From positions 1 through 64,000 of the forward strand of contig NZ_QWLJ01000002.1 in the NCBI RefSeq assembly GCF_009917385.1: a DNA stretch of 64,000 nt. The letters run 5' to 3'. Source of the stretch: Roseburia sp. 1XD42-34. Lineage in GTDB: Bacteria; Bacillota; Bacilli; Bacillales; Amphibacillaceae. The translations under genes and the position numbers were made by a program. Positions 7,700 to 16,207 of this stretch are shown here, piece by piece (position 1 is the first letter of the stretch; each line of letters begins with the position of its first letter). A model generated the notes under the pieces. That model did no database searches and was not told the DNA's origin. It saw nothing but the letters and a program-made list of their open reading frames with translations.

Positions 7700-8122
7700 A
7701 TAAGAAATTTTTGTTAATTTAAATTAATAGATGTTTAATAGTTTAACAGAGGATAGGTCGTATAGGTGGAAGCAGATACGCTATACTCGTTAAGCCTATT
7801 GTTTTTACAAGCTTTTTACATATTTCTATTTATTAAACCAAAGATTTCCAAAGCCACTTTATAATATGTAAACAAACTTTTTCGCTGAGCTTATAAATAG
7901 TTCTATCCTTCCATATATTGGTGTATGATTTCATCGTAACACAAGTATGACCGATATTGGTATTGGGAAAATTAACGATAGTTTTGACAATATATGACAA
8001 CAAATGACAATATTCATTGTGTATTTGGGAACTGGTTTTCACATTATCGGACATTATTCCCAATTTCCTGTTACTTTGTAGTTAAAATCAAAAATGCCGC
8101 TTGTACTTTTTGTACAAAGTTC
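7700..8122. other. Intergenic stretch without a supported gene
   Basis: AT-rich space between the minus-strand ThiF operon and the plus-strand sugar operon. A 76-codon minus frame (7833-8063) is open but has only a weak ribosome site and unremarkable composition; it is not called. A short inverted repeat TTGTAC-TTTTT-GTACAA lies near 8101-8116. Confidence 0.5.
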
Positions 8123-8160
8123 ATCACAATATAAATAAAGCGCTTTATTTATATTGTGAT
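8123..8160. promoter_or_regulatory. Perfect 38-bp palindrome, probable operator
   Basis: Left arm ATCACAATATAAATAAAG (8123-8140), centre CG, right arm CTTTATTTATATTGTGAT (8143-8160), with no mismatch. It lies just upstream of a promoter-like TTGTTG (8164-8169), 17 bases, TATGGT (8187-8192) for the regulator gene at 8224. No T-run follows, so a terminator is unlikely; a dimeric regulator site is favoured. Confidence 0.6.
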
Positions 8161-8223
8161 AGATTGTTGAAAATAGTCGTATTTCCTATGGTACGATCTT
8201 AATGAAGGCAAGGAGGTGAAGGG

Positions 8224-8832
8224 ATGGGAGGCGATAAAACAAGAATCATACAACATTTGATACGAAAAGATAATGTCCAAATTCAAGAGTTAATGAGGGA
8301 GTTCCAATTAACCAAGCTTGAGGTCAGAAAAATGATTAACAAGATTAACGATTCCTTTAGTAAGAATGTTATTATTTCGAGCGATCAAGCAGTTTACATG
8401 ACGGAAGCGGCTAAGATGCTGTGCTATATGAAATTTTTTCGAGAAAAAGGAAAATTATTTAGTCATCATGAATTTGCGACTCGATACAATTTAATCATTA
8501 TTGTATTAGCTGTAAAGAAAAAATATTTATCCTTATTAGAATTAGCAGATATATGTTTAGTTAGTAAAAACACGATACTAAATGATATGAAATTAATGAA
8601 GCAGGATTTAGAGCAGAAAGAGATTGATGTAGACTATTCTCGAAAACATGGATATGTTATGAAAGGTTCAGAGTTTGCCATACGGAATTTGCTGGTGACA
8701 GCAGTAAAAGATGTACTTCGTTCTTTAGCAGGAAGAATATTGTTAGAAGAGAAAAACTTGGTAGACAGTTCAAACATATTTCGATTACGAAAAAGACTGG
8801 AACAAGTAGAAAGATGCCGTAAGTCTTCGTAG
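8224..8832 (+). pseudogene. N-terminal remnant of a BglG/MtlR-like PTS transcriptional regulator
   Basis: 202 aa behind AAGGAGGTGA. Residues 1-60 look like a first winged helix and 80-165 like the Mga/HTH region typical of the family (LLELADICLVSKNTILNDMK, then DYSRKHGYVMKGSEF). Full-length relatives run to about 600-700 aa with two PRD domains and EIIB/EIIA modules; all of that is missing. The last codons (ERCRKSS) run into the left end of an R2 repeat, so insertion of R2 with loss of the rest is the simplest history. A DNA-binding fragment might still be made but would lack PTS control. Confidence 0.75.
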
Positions 8833-8962
8833 TGAAGAATAGGAAGAAGCTTAAGTGGGAGAGAACTCCACCTAAATTCTTGAATCGTTCAAACGCCTTC
8901 AGGTCATACCCTTGTGGTACTAACATTCAACAGGAGATGAAGGATCTTGAATGAAGTTTCAC
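8818..8962 (+). repeat. Repeat family R2, copy B (fused to the next gene's start)
   Basis: CCGTAAG-like left end at about 8818, a mid hairpin with TTAAGTGG and CCACCTAA arms, then CCTTCAGGTCATACCC (8896-8911), GTACTAAC and a terminal hairpin CATTCAA (8924-8930)/TTGAATG (8947-8953), ending AAGTTTCAC. The hairpin loop holds AGGAG (8932-8936) and the right arm holds the TTG start of the kinase gene. Confidence 0.7.
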
Positions 8963-9885
8963 TTTATACGATAACATTAAATCCAGCTATTGATCGATTA
9001 TTATGCTTGAATGAAAAATTGGAAAGAAGAAAAAGCAATCGAATTACGGAAGTTTCTTATGATATTGGTGGAAAAGGAACCCATGCTTCTTACGTTATGT
9101 CGAAATTAGGAGTAAAAAACCTAGCTCTAGGTTTTGCAGGGAGTCAGAATATAGATAAGTTTAAACAGATTTTAAGTGAAAAAAACATGGAGCATGACTT
9201 CACGATTATAGATGGTAAAGCTACTAGGGAATGCTATATCATGATAGAACCGGAGCAAGTCTCAGCCGGCTCTATCATGTTGACAGAAAAAGGATTTCAT
9301 GTAGAAGAAGCTGATATAAATCGACTTTTTAATAGGATAAAATCCAGAGTGAAAGCGGAGGATATGGTATTAATCGCCGGTTCATTACCGGCTAATTTCA
9401 CAATCGATAATTTAAGACAATTATTACGTATTTTAAAAGAAATTGGTTGTTTTATTGCTTGTGACTTATCTGGTGAGGCAATTGAATTAGCTGTAAAAAT
9501 GAAGGTGGATTTTATTAAACCAAATGAATTTGAATTAAAGCAGCTAAAAGCTTCTCATGAAAATCTATTAGATACAGTAAAAAGACTAAACCAAGACATT
9601 GATTATGTAGTTACTTCGTTAGGCGAAAAAGGTAGCTACTGTGGGTATGATAGAAAGATCTATCGTGTCATTCCACCTAGGGTAAAAGAAATAAACGATA
9701 CTGGTGCTGGGGATTGCTTTGTAGGTGCCTTTTTAGCTGGACTTGCGAATCAGCTTTCGATAGAAGAAATAGTAAAGCTGGCTAGTGGTTGTGCTGCTAG
9801 TAAAGTGATGAACAAGGATAGTTCAACGTTTGATGTGAAGACGGCAATGAAGTTAAAGCAACAAGTAAAAATCACGCAACTATAA
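8947..9885 (+). CDS. PfkB-family sugar-phosphate kinase (1-phosphofructokinase type)
   Basis: 312 aa, normal for FruK/LacC. The protein has the family opening YTITLNPAIDR (about residues 6-16), the DIGGKGTHASYV sugar loop (about 36-47) and the catalytic NDTGAGDCFVGAF anion hole near residue 255. It phosphorylates a hexose or hexulose 1- or 6-phosphate to the bisphosphate, the substrate for an aldolase. Start TTG 8947 follows AGGAG by 10 bases; both lie inside repeat R2 copy B, so the native start region was probably replaced. It forms an operon with two class II aldolases. Which sugar is used cannot be told; the PTS permease expected here is absent. Confidence 0.85.
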   Translation: MNEVSLYTITLNPAIDRLLCLNEKLERRKSNRITEVSYDIGGKGTHASYVMSKLGVKNLALGFAGSQNIDKFKQILSEKNMEHDFTIIDGKATRECYIMIEPEQVSAGSIMLTEKGFHVEEADINRLFNRIKSRVKAEDMVLIAGSLPANFTIDNLRQLLRILKEIGCFIACDLSGEAIELAVKMKVDFIKPNEFELKQLKASHENLLDTVKRLNQDIDYVVTSLGEKGSYCGYDRKIYRVIPPRVKEINDTGAGDCFVGAFLAGLANQLSIEEIVKLASGCAASKVMNKDSSTFDVKTAMKLKQQVKITQL

Positions 9886-9898
9886 GGTGGCGATAACA

Positions 9899-10546
9899 TT
9901 GTTATATCAAGAGGAAAGAGAACAGTTGGCTGAGATTGTGAAAAAAATGTTCTCTCGATATGAGACGAACACAGCTGGGGGAAATGTTAGCGTCAGGATG
10001 AATGATCAACATATTATTATGACACCAACCCATATGTCGCAAGCATACCATTGTGATATTTCCCCTTACCAAGTTTTAGTGGTGGATATGGATGAAAATA
10101 TAGTTGAAGGTGATGGCAGAATCACAAGAGAAATGAATATGCATATGGCATGCTATAAACATAATCGAGAGATTGGCTGTGTACTCCATGCACATGCACT
10201 TCAATCAATGGTCTTTGCAACGATGGGGATAGATATGCCTAATTTAACAGAAGCGACGCAAAAATTTGGGGATATTCCATGTCTGGATTTTGCTCCTGCA
10301 ACTTCGAAAGAATTAGCTGAAAAAGTTAAACATTATTTGGAGAATAACGCCTTAGACTCTGTAATAAACGCCATTTTATTGAATAAGCATGGGGTGTTAA
10401 TCACAGATACAAATTTAATAAAAGCTTATGATAATCTGGGACGTCTGGAATACAACGCATACATTGCCGAAAAAGCGTTACTGTTTGATAAGTTAGGCAT
10501 TTGTGAGATTGAAAATAAAGAGCTGAATTATAACGTAGATGAATAA
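9899..10546 (+). CDS. Class II aldolase/adducin-family protein
   Basis: 215 aa from TTG 9899, chosen because AAGGTGG (9884-9890) is 8 bases before it; the GTG at 9887 overlaps that site. Family marks: TAGGNVSVR near residue 25, the zinc-binding LHAHALQSMVF, and LLNKHGVLITD (about residues 160-170). These enzymes cleave sugar phosphates (fuculose-, rhamnulose- or ribulose-phosphate type) to DHAP or a C2 fragment, or epimerise them. Stop of the kinase is 13 bases upstream, and the next gene overlaps by 8 bases, so it is cotranscribed. Substrate unknown; the zinc HxH motif is intact. Confidence 0.85.
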   Translation: MLYQEEREQLAEIVKKMFSRYETNTAGGNVSVRMNDQHIIMTPTHMSQAYHCDISPYQVLVVDMDENIVEGDGRITREMNMHMACYKHNREIGCVLHAHALQSMVFATMGIDMPNLTEATQKFGDIPCLDFAPATSKELAEKVKHYLENNALDSVINAILLNKHGVLITDTNLIKAYDNLGRLEYNAYIAEKALLFDKLGICEIENKELNYNVDE

Positions 10547-10766
10547 GCAAAAACTTTTGCTTCATTTATATATTTTTCTTTCGGCATTGTGTCTGCTCAT
10601 TTCCGTGTTCACGAAATGGATGATTCCTACTATGTTAGCTCTAATTTTGGCAACCATAGCTCAAAGTAAATACAGAAAATGGTATCCTCATAAGGCAAGA
10701 TCATATAAGGAATTAATTCAGAAAAAATACGAGAAAGAGCAATTTAGTAAGTCGGAAAATAAATAA
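10539..10766 (+). CDS. Small membrane protein
   Basis: 75 aa, start ATG overlapping the end of the aldolase gene by 8 bases, which suggests coupling. Two hydrophobic segments (about residues 8-24 and 28-45) are followed by a charged, Lys/Glu-rich tail of about 30 residues. No family recognised. The overlap and operon position support reality more than the sequence does. Confidence 0.6.
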   Translation: MNKQKLLLHLYIFLSALCLLISVFTKWMIPTMLALILATIAQSKYRKWYPHKARSYKELIQKKYEKEQFSKSENK

Positions 10767-11089
10767 TAATAAATCAATAATGATATTCAAAAAGAGGACA
10801 ATGGATATGAGATCAGCTATGAATTAACGTACTAGATTTCCTCTCGTACGATATGTTCCTGTTATCCGGACCAATGTTAGCTCAGGTATCTCAGCACTTC
10901 GCCTTTCAATTTCAACATCATTAAAGGAAGAGAAATTGCGGTGCTTTACTTGAGGGATTGAATTTTCTACTGTGCTCTTAACTTCAGTACTATATTTTAT
11001 ACATTCTAATGTATGAGAAAATTTGTTTAGGTCATTAACTACGACTTTTTGAACATTCACGAATAATAATTACAACGGAGGGTTTACGG
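10767..11089. other. Gap with decayed coding traces
   Basis: A ribosome-site-like AAAGAGGA (10791-10798) leads into a frame of only nine codons (MDMRSAMN). Downstream, 10830-10960 keeps open frames on both strands without start signals. It looks like the remains of a deleted operon gene. The minus frame at 10824-11060 is not supported. Confidence 0.4.
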
Positions 11090-11752
11090 ATGAAATATTT
11101 AAAAGAAGAGAGAAAACAAATTGTTGAATATGGAAAGAAATTAATCGATTCTGGGCTAACCGTTGGCACCGGTGGAAATATTAGTATTTTTGATAAAGAC
11201 TCAGGACTTATGGGAATTACACCAAGCGGGATTGAATATCATAATTTAACTGAGGAAGATGTCATCATTATGGATTTATATGGTAATGTGGTTGAGGGGG
11301 AGCTAAGACCATCCAGTGAACATCAAATGCATTCCATTGTCTATAAAAATAGATATGATGCAGTTGCTATGATTCATATGCATGCTTTGTATTCCACAAC
11401 GATTTCTTGCTTGAATGTTGATTTACCGGCTATTGATTATCTTGTTGCTCATAGCGGAGGAAAAAATATCCGTTGTGCTAATTACGCAACATACGGCACA
11501 AACGAATTAGCTGAGAATGCGCTGGAAGCAATGAAAGATAGAAAAGCAGTATTATTAGCTAATCATGGAATCAATGTAGTCGGCAGTTCTCTTGCAGAAG
11601 CCTATGCAATTACAGAGCAGTTGGAATTTTGTGCCCGCTTGTACTGGCAGGCAAAAGCAATCGGCAATCCAGTCATCTTATCAGATGAAGAAATGACGAT
11701 GATGGTGGAACGATTTAAGGATTATGGACAACCTAAGGATGCTGAAAAATAA
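11090..11752 (+). CDS. L-fuculose-phosphate aldolase-like class II aldolase
   Basis: 220 aa, close to FucA length. CGGAGGG (11076-11082) sits 7 bases before the ATG. Landmarks: GLTVGTGGNISIFD (about 22-35), the acid ITPSGIEYHNL, PSSEHQMHS with the catalytic Glu (about 70-78), zinc ligands in MIHMHALYSTT (about 92-102), and LLANHGINVVG (about 150-160) with a further His. The full zinc set His-His-His plus catalytic Glu seems present. It should split a ketose 1-phosphate to DHAP and an aldehyde. It is the last gene of the kinase-aldolase operon. More fuculose-aldolase-like than the aldolase at 9899; the sugar is not proven. Confidence 0.85.
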   Translation: MKYLKEERKQIVEYGKKLIDSGLTVGTGGNISIFDKDSGLMGITPSGIEYHNLTEEDVIIMDLYGNVVEGELRPSSEHQMHSIVYKNRYDAVAMIHMHALYSTTISCLNVDLPAIDYLVAHSGGKNIRCANYATYGTNELAENALEAMKDRKAVLLANHGINVVGSSLAEAYAITEQLEFCARLYWQAKAIGNPVILSDEEMTMMVERFKDYGQPKDAEK

Positions 11753-11809
11753 AATGAATATTTTCCGTTAGGTTATTTTAACAAAGCATATAGTGGTTTG
11801 TGTATCACA

Positions 11810-12030
11810 ACATAACCAAAATAAGTCTGAGCAAGCGCCCAGCAATTAGGCGACTTCACGAAAGCGCCCTACGATAAGTCATCATTGGTTCGTGGTTAAG
11901 AGGAAGGCCGACTAAAAACAGGCTTGCCGCCCGACGTCGGCATACTCCTGTTGCAGGAGCATGATTCCTAAAACTTTAGTTGCTTCGTTCCAGTCTCTAC
12001 GTAACTAAACGGACGCTTGCGCCTTTGTTC
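11810..12030 (+). repeat. Repeat family R1, copy 2
   Basis: Good copy: GCGCCCAGCAATTAGGCGAC, CCCTACGATAAGTCATCATT, GGCCGACT, CAGGCTTGCCGCCCGACG, CTCCTGTTGCAGGAG hairpin, TTTAGTTGCTTCG, ending GCGCCTTTGTTC. It lies between the sugar operon and the paa operon and is followed directly by an R3 copy. Confidence 0.85.
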
Positions 12031-12124
12031 CACTATAGGAAAGGATAAGATTTTTTTGGTTTATAGTATAAGAAAAACAAAAGGCTTTCGCCAAAAGACT
12101 TGGCGACAAGCCAAGTTTTTCTAA
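12028..12124 (+). repeat. Repeat family R3, copy A
   Basis: About 97 bp beginning CCACTATAGGAA and ending CCAAGTTTTTCTAA. Internal hairpins are GGCTTTCGCC and CTTGGC-GACAA-GCCAAG, enclosed by AGAAAAAC/GTTTTTCT arms. Near-identical copies occur at 57437-57528 and, more diverged, at 63033-63126. Confidence 0.8.
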
Positions 12125-12182
12125 TTAGTATCTTTTGTTTTCACTGGTGGATTTCCAAAAAATAAATACTTTATAGTTTAGA

Positions 12183-12207
12183 AAATCCCCTGAGATAACG
12201 GGGATTT
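12183..12207. terminator. Terminator-like hairpin
   Basis: AAATCCCC (12183-12190), 9-base loop, GGGGATTT (12200-12207). The T-rich context on both sides suggests it could end transcripts of the upstream sugar operon. Confidence 0.5.
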
Positions 12208-12271
12208 CTGTGTTTTCACTCGTAGTTTGCGTTTACAATTATTATTTTCTTAATATTTATAAATTTGAGTA

Positions 12272-12340
12272 TTGACAAAAATATGGGCATGATGATAACA
12301 TCTACATAACGTTATTTTATGTGACGTTTATAAAACGTTA
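12272..12340 (+). promoter_or_regulatory. Promoter and dyad operator of the paa operon
   Basis: TTGACA (12272-12277), 18 bases, TAACAT (12296-12301). From 12304 to 12340 two dyads overlap the expected start: ACATAA-N7-TTATGT (12304-12322) and ACGTTT-ATA-AAACGT (12324-12338), with AACGTTAT occurring twice. A repressor bound here would block initiation; PaaX, encoded at 25209, is the natural candidate. The link to PaaX is inference. Confidence 0.6.
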
Positions 12341-12384
12341 TATAAATAAATGTCCCATAAATACTATATGATGGGGGTGTAAGT

Positions 12385-13395
12385 TTGAATGAGGAATCCA
12401 TTTACGACGTTACCATTATTGGTGGTGGTCCAGTAGGCTTATTTGCTGCTTTTTATGGAGGAATGCGGCAGATGAAGGTGAAAATTATTGAAAGTTTGCC
12501 GCATTTAGGAGGACAATTGTCTGCACTATACCCGGAGAAATATATTTATGACGTAGCTGCCTATCCAAAAGTGAAAGCTCAGGATTTAATTGAACAACTC
12601 ACTGAACAAGCGATGCAATTTTCCCCAACTGTGGAACTTAATCAAACTGTAGAAAATGTAGTGAAAATAAATAATGGGCAATTTCAGCTCATTACAGATA
12701 AGGAGGCGCATTATTCGAAAACCATTCTTATTACGGCAGGTATTGGGGCGTTTGAACCGCGCCGTATAAAATTAACTAACGCACTTCTGTATGAGGGAAA
12801 AAACTTACATTACTTTGTTCAAGACATCAAACGTTATAAGGGTAAAGATGTCTGTATATTAGGAGGTGGAGATTCAGCGGTAGATTGGGCAATGATGATA
12901 GAACCAATCGCGAAAAGTATTAAGGTCATACATCGTAGGGAACAATTTCGAGCACATGAACAAAGTGTCGCGAACCTTTATGCATCGAAGGCTGAAATTT
13001 TTACACCTTTTCAATTACAGGAAATTTATGGAGAAGAGCAGATAGAGGAAATCGTTATTCAAAATGTAAAAGGATCGGGGCAAATTAAATTATCATTAGA
13101 TGAATTAATTGCGTCTTATGGTTTTATCTCTTCTTTAGGTCCGATAAAGAAATGGGGTTTAGAATTTGCGAAAAATTCCATTAAAGTAGACTCGGCAATG
13201 AATACAAATATTCAAGGTATTTATGCTGCGGGCGATGTTGTTACTTTTTTTGGAAAAGTGAAGCTAATAGCTTCAGGATTTGGCGATGCTGCTACCGCCA
13301 TTAGTAGTGCAAAAACCTATATAGATCCAAACGCAAGGCAGCAACCGCAGCATAGTACTACACTTTTTGAAAAATGGGAGAAAGTACAAAGTTAA
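12385..13395 (+). CDS. Ferredoxin-NADP+ reductase, thioredoxin-reductase-like (YumC type)
   Basis: 336 aa, close to Bacillus YumC. FAD loop VTIIGGGPVGLFAAFYGG (about 9-26), NADPH loop VCILGGGDSAVDWA, and the closing GDVVTFFGKVKLIASGFGDA FAD segment. There is no CxxC redox motif, which separates it from thioredoxin reductase. TTG start at 12385 follows GGGGGTG by 5 bases. First gene of the paa operon, 17 bases before a ferredoxin. The window has no paaE, the usual electron-transfer subunit of phenylacetyl-CoA epoxidase, so this reductase plus ferredoxin probably feed electrons from NADPH to PaaA. That replacement is inference. Confidence 0.88.
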   Translation: MNEESIYDVTIIGGGPVGLFAAFYGGMRQMKVKIIESLPHLGGQLSALYPEKYIYDVAAYPKVKAQDLIEQLTEQAMQFSPTVELNQTVENVVKINNGQFQLITDKEAHYSKTILITAGIGAFEPRRIKLTNALLYEGKNLHYFVQDIKRYKGKDVCILGGGDSAVDWAMMIEPIAKSIKVIHRREQFRAHEQSVANLYASKAEIFTPFQLQEIYGEEQIEEIVIQNVKGSGQIKLSLDELIASYGFISSLGPIKKWGLEFAKNSIKVDSAMNTNIQGIYAAGDVVTFFGKVKLIASGFGDAATAISSAKTYIDPNARQQPQHSTTLFEKWEKVQS

Positions 13396-13412
13396 GAAAG
13401 GAGAAATCAAAG

Positions 13413-13649
13413 ATGGCATTTGTAATCACCTCCCCTTGTTTACATGAAAAATCAGCTGAATGCGTTGAAGTATGTCCGGTAGATGCTATTCATTCGGGAA
13501 AAAACATGTATTACATAGACCCAGATATCTGTATTGATTGTGCTGCTTGTGAAACCGCTTGTCCTGTTCAGGCTATATACGCAGAAGAAGATATTCCTGA
13601 CGAAGAGAAGGAGTACATTGAGATGAATAGAGATTTTTTCCTTGTCTAG
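13413..13649 (+). CDS. 7Fe-type ferredoxin [3Fe-4S]/[4Fe-4S]
   Basis: 78 aa from ATG 13413 behind AGAAAGGAGA. Cysteines at 9, 17, 21, 40, 43, 46 and 50 give C-x7-C-x3-C-P and C-x2-C-x2-C-x3-C-P. This is the ligand pattern of 7Fe ferredoxins such as Azotobacter FdI, each position shifted by one; the extra Cys that would make a second 4Fe site is Glu12. Acidic C-terminus (DEEKEYIEMN). It lies between the reductase and paaK, 17 bases after the former, so it is the likely electron carrier for the epoxidase. Confidence 0.9.
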   Translation: MAFVITSPCLHEKSAECVEVCPVDAIHSGKNMYYIDPDICIDCAACETACPVQAIYAEEDIPDEEKEYIEMNRDFFLV

Positions 13650-13697
13650 TTTTTTATAAAGTGTTTGCTTAAATTCAATAAATAGGTAGGTGAAACT

Positions 13698-15020
13698 ATG
13701 TTTTTTAATGAAACAATCGAAGCGCTTCCGAAACAAGAAATGGAAAAACTTCAATTATCAAGACTCCAACAGACTGTTCAAATGGTCTATAATAAAACTC
13801 CTTTTTATCAAAAAAAATTGGCAGAATTAAATGTAAAACCTCATGATATTCAATCTTTAGAAGATGTTCGTAAACTACCATTTACGCAGAAAAAAGATCT
13901 TAGGGATAACTATCCGTTTGATTTATTCGCACTGCCTATAAGTGATGTAGAAAGAATTCATGCATCCAGTGGTACTAGTGGAAAGCCAACTGTTGTAGGC
14001 TATACAAGAAATGATTTGGAAGTATGGGCGGAAATCGTTGCAAGAGCAATTGCTGGATGTGGTGGAGAACCAAACAGTGTTCTGCAGAATACGTTCGGTT
14101 ATGGGTTGTTTACCGGAGGACTAGGTTTACATTATGGCTCAGAAAAGCTTGGAATGGCGACAGTTCCTGTTTCAGGAGGTAACACAGAGAGGCAAATATT
14201 ATTAATAGAGGATTTTAAACCGAGCGTCATAGTCGGTACCCCATCTTATATTTTGAATGTTGCAGATAAAATGGAACAATTAGGCAAAAATGCAAGAGAA
14301 ACTAGCCTGAAATACGGTATCTTTGGTGCAGAACCTTGGTCAGAAGAAATGCGTAAAGAATTGGAGAAAAGGTTAGGAATCAAGGCCATGGATATTTACG
14401 GATTGAGTGAAGTGATGGGACCCGGAATTTCCTTTGAATGTTTGGAAGCACAATGTGGACTGCATGTAGCAGATGATCATTTTTATATTGAGGTCATTGA
14501 TCCAGATACGTTAGAACCTGTAGCAGAAGGAGAGGAGGGGGAGCTTGTTTTCACTAGTTTGACAAAAGAAGCATGTCCGATCATCCGCTACCGTACGGGA
14601 GATATAGCTTCCATTACTTCGGAACCTTGTATATGCGGGAGAACAACAACAAGGATGTCTCGGGTTAAAGGAAGGATTGATGATATGCTCATCATTCGTG
14701 GGGTGAATGTTTATCCTTCTGAAGTAGAAAGTGCACTATTAGAATTAGAGGAATTAGTACCACATTATCAGCTCTATGTCGTAAATCAAGGCGCTCTAGA
14801 TAAAGTCATATTGAAAGTAGAAATCAACGAAAGTATTTACAATCATTTAAATAGAGATTTAGATCACGAAGCTATAAAAGCGCTTACTAACAAGGTGTTT
14901 CAACAATTAAAAAGTAAGTGTTTAATTAGTGTAGAGATTCACATTGAACATCCAGGAACGATTCCAAGGTCAGGTGGTAAAGCTATCCGGATTGTTAGAG
15001 ATTCACAACTGAAAGTATGA
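13698..15020 (+). CDS. paaK: Phenylacetate-CoA ligase
   Basis: 440 aa, the family's usual size. It activates phenylacetate with ATP and CoA to phenylacetyl-CoA, the entry step of the pathway. Seen: P-loop-like HASSGTSGKPTVVGYT (about residues 88-103), IYGLSEVMGPG (about 233-243), TGDI and the hinge region with RIDDMLIIRGVNVYP (about 328-342). ATG 13698 follows TAGGTGA. Its last bases overlap a potential ATG of paaA. Good agreement through the whole length; no irregularity seen. Confidence 0.95.
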   Translation: MFFNETIEALPKQEMEKLQLSRLQQTVQMVYNKTPFYQKKLAELNVKPHDIQSLEDVRKLPFTQKKDLRDNYPFDLFALPISDVERIHASSGTSGKPTVVGYTRNDLEVWAEIVARAIAGCGGEPNSVLQNTFGYGLFTGGLGLHYGSEKLGMATVPVSGGNTERQILLIEDFKPSVIVGTPSYILNVADKMEQLGKNARETSLKYGIFGAEPWSEEMRKELEKRLGIKAMDIYGLSEVMGPGISFECLEAQCGLHVADDHFYIEVIDPDTLEPVAEGEEGELVFTSLTKEACPIIRYRTGDIASITSEPCICGRTTTRMSRVKGRIDDMLIIRGVNVYPSEVESALLELEELVPHYQLYVVNQGALDKVILKVEINESIYNHLNRDLDHEAIKALTNKVFQQLKSKCLISVEIHIEHPGTIPRSGGKAIRIVRDSQLKV

Positions 15021-15046
15021 AGAAGAAAAAGGAGGAGTTGCAGGGG

Positions 15047-16027
15047 ATGAGAACAATTCCATTCCATCAGTTAACATCCGATGAAAAATATGAGCATTTC
15101 ATGGAACGAATCGAAAATAATGAGAAAATGGAAGCGGAAGATTGGATGCCAGATGAATATAGAAAAGCGTTGATCCGATTAATTTCCATGCATGGTATAA
15201 GTGAAATTATGGGGGCACTTCCTGAAAAAGAATGGGTACCAAAGGCACCTACTTTATATCGAAAGTTAGCCATTATGGCTAAGGTTCAAGATGAGATGGG
15301 TCACGGTCAATTACTTTTGCGTGTAGTAGAAGATTTAATAAAACCATTTGGGAAAACAAGGGAACATTTGCTGCAAGATTTATTCACGAAGAGGCTTAAA
15401 TTTCACAATGTCTTCCATATGCCTGCACCGTCATGGGGGGACGCTGCGATTATTGCTTGGCTTGTGGATGGGGCAGCTATTTTATCACAGACAATGATGT
15501 TGAATACATCCTACGGTCCATACGGGAGAGCATTAAAACGAATCTGTCAAGAAGAATCATTTCATGCCAAGCATGGAGAAAGCTTAACATTGGCACTGGC
15601 AAGTGGAACCGGAAAACAAAAAGATATGTTACAAGCAGCGCTTGATCGCTGGTGGGAATCACTACTAACTTTTTTTGGTCCAAAATCAAAACAAGAAACT
15701 GGGCATTCAAATGTAGATATTAGCTTAAAGTATAAGCTGAGAACAAAAACAAATGAGCAATTACGTCAAGAGTTTTTAACCAAATACGTACCAAAGATAG
15801 AGTTACTTGGGTTAACCATTCCGGATGAAAACTTGCACTTTGATAAAAGTAAAAACGAGTGGTGCTATACAGAACCTGATTGGGAGAAATTTAAAATGAT
15901 AGTGTCAGGAAATGGACCGGAGTCTGACGCCAGAATCGACTTAAGGAAAAATTCTTATCAAAACAGCCAATGGGTGCGCGATGCATTAAAAACATACCGA
16001 GAAAATCGCAGCGAGCTTATTGGATAG
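15047..16027 (+). CDS. paaA: 1,2-phenylacetyl-CoA epoxidase, catalytic subunit A
   Basis: 326 aa from ATG 15047, preferred because AAAGGAGGAG (15028-15037) precedes it; the ATG at 15017 overlaps paaK. The di-iron subunit inserts one oxygen atom into the ring of phenylacetyl-CoA. Iron-binding helices are visible as AKVQDEMGHG and EESFHAKHG, and the N-terminal EDWMPDEYRKALIR matches PaaA. A 180-base gap follows before paaB, longer than in most paa operons, with no gene that I can support inside. Confidence 0.95.
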   Translation: MRTIPFHQLTSDEKYEHFMERIENNEKMEAEDWMPDEYRKALIRLISMHGISEIMGALPEKEWVPKAPTLYRKLAIMAKVQDEMGHGQLLLRVVEDLIKPFGKTREHLLQDLFTKRLKFHNVFHMPAPSWGDAAIIAWLVDGAAILSQTMMLNTSYGPYGRALKRICQEESFHAKHGESLTLALASGTGKQKDMLQAALDRWWESLLTFFGPKSKQETGHSNVDISLKYKLRTKTNEQLRQEFLTKYVPKIELLGLTIPDENLHFDKSKNEWCYTEPDWEKFKMIVSGNGPESDARIDLRKNSYQNSQWVRDALKTYRENRSELIG

Positions 16028-16207
16028 AAGTTAATAAAAGTGGTGTCCAAATCAGAAAGGCATATATGATAGCTAAATGTAGCGCTAATGTGAGAAAAGA
16101 TGCACTTCTCAGCTGAAAAAGGTATGCCGATAGAAAAGTCTTGCAACGTATTCAAAAATGGGGGCATTAAAGCAAGAAGACAGCGCTCATGATGGAGGGA
16201 AGCAACA

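Noticed and set aside
7833-8063. 76-codon minus-strand ORF upstream of the ThiF operon, possible longer precursor peptide
   Set aside because: It lies upstream of the operon's strong promoter rather than after it, has only a weak ribosome site and no leader/core pattern. The 16-codon ORF fits far better.
10824-11060. 78-codon minus-strand ORF between the aldolase genes
   Set aside because: No ribosome site, no family features, and it opposes an operon; probably a shadow of decayed sequence.
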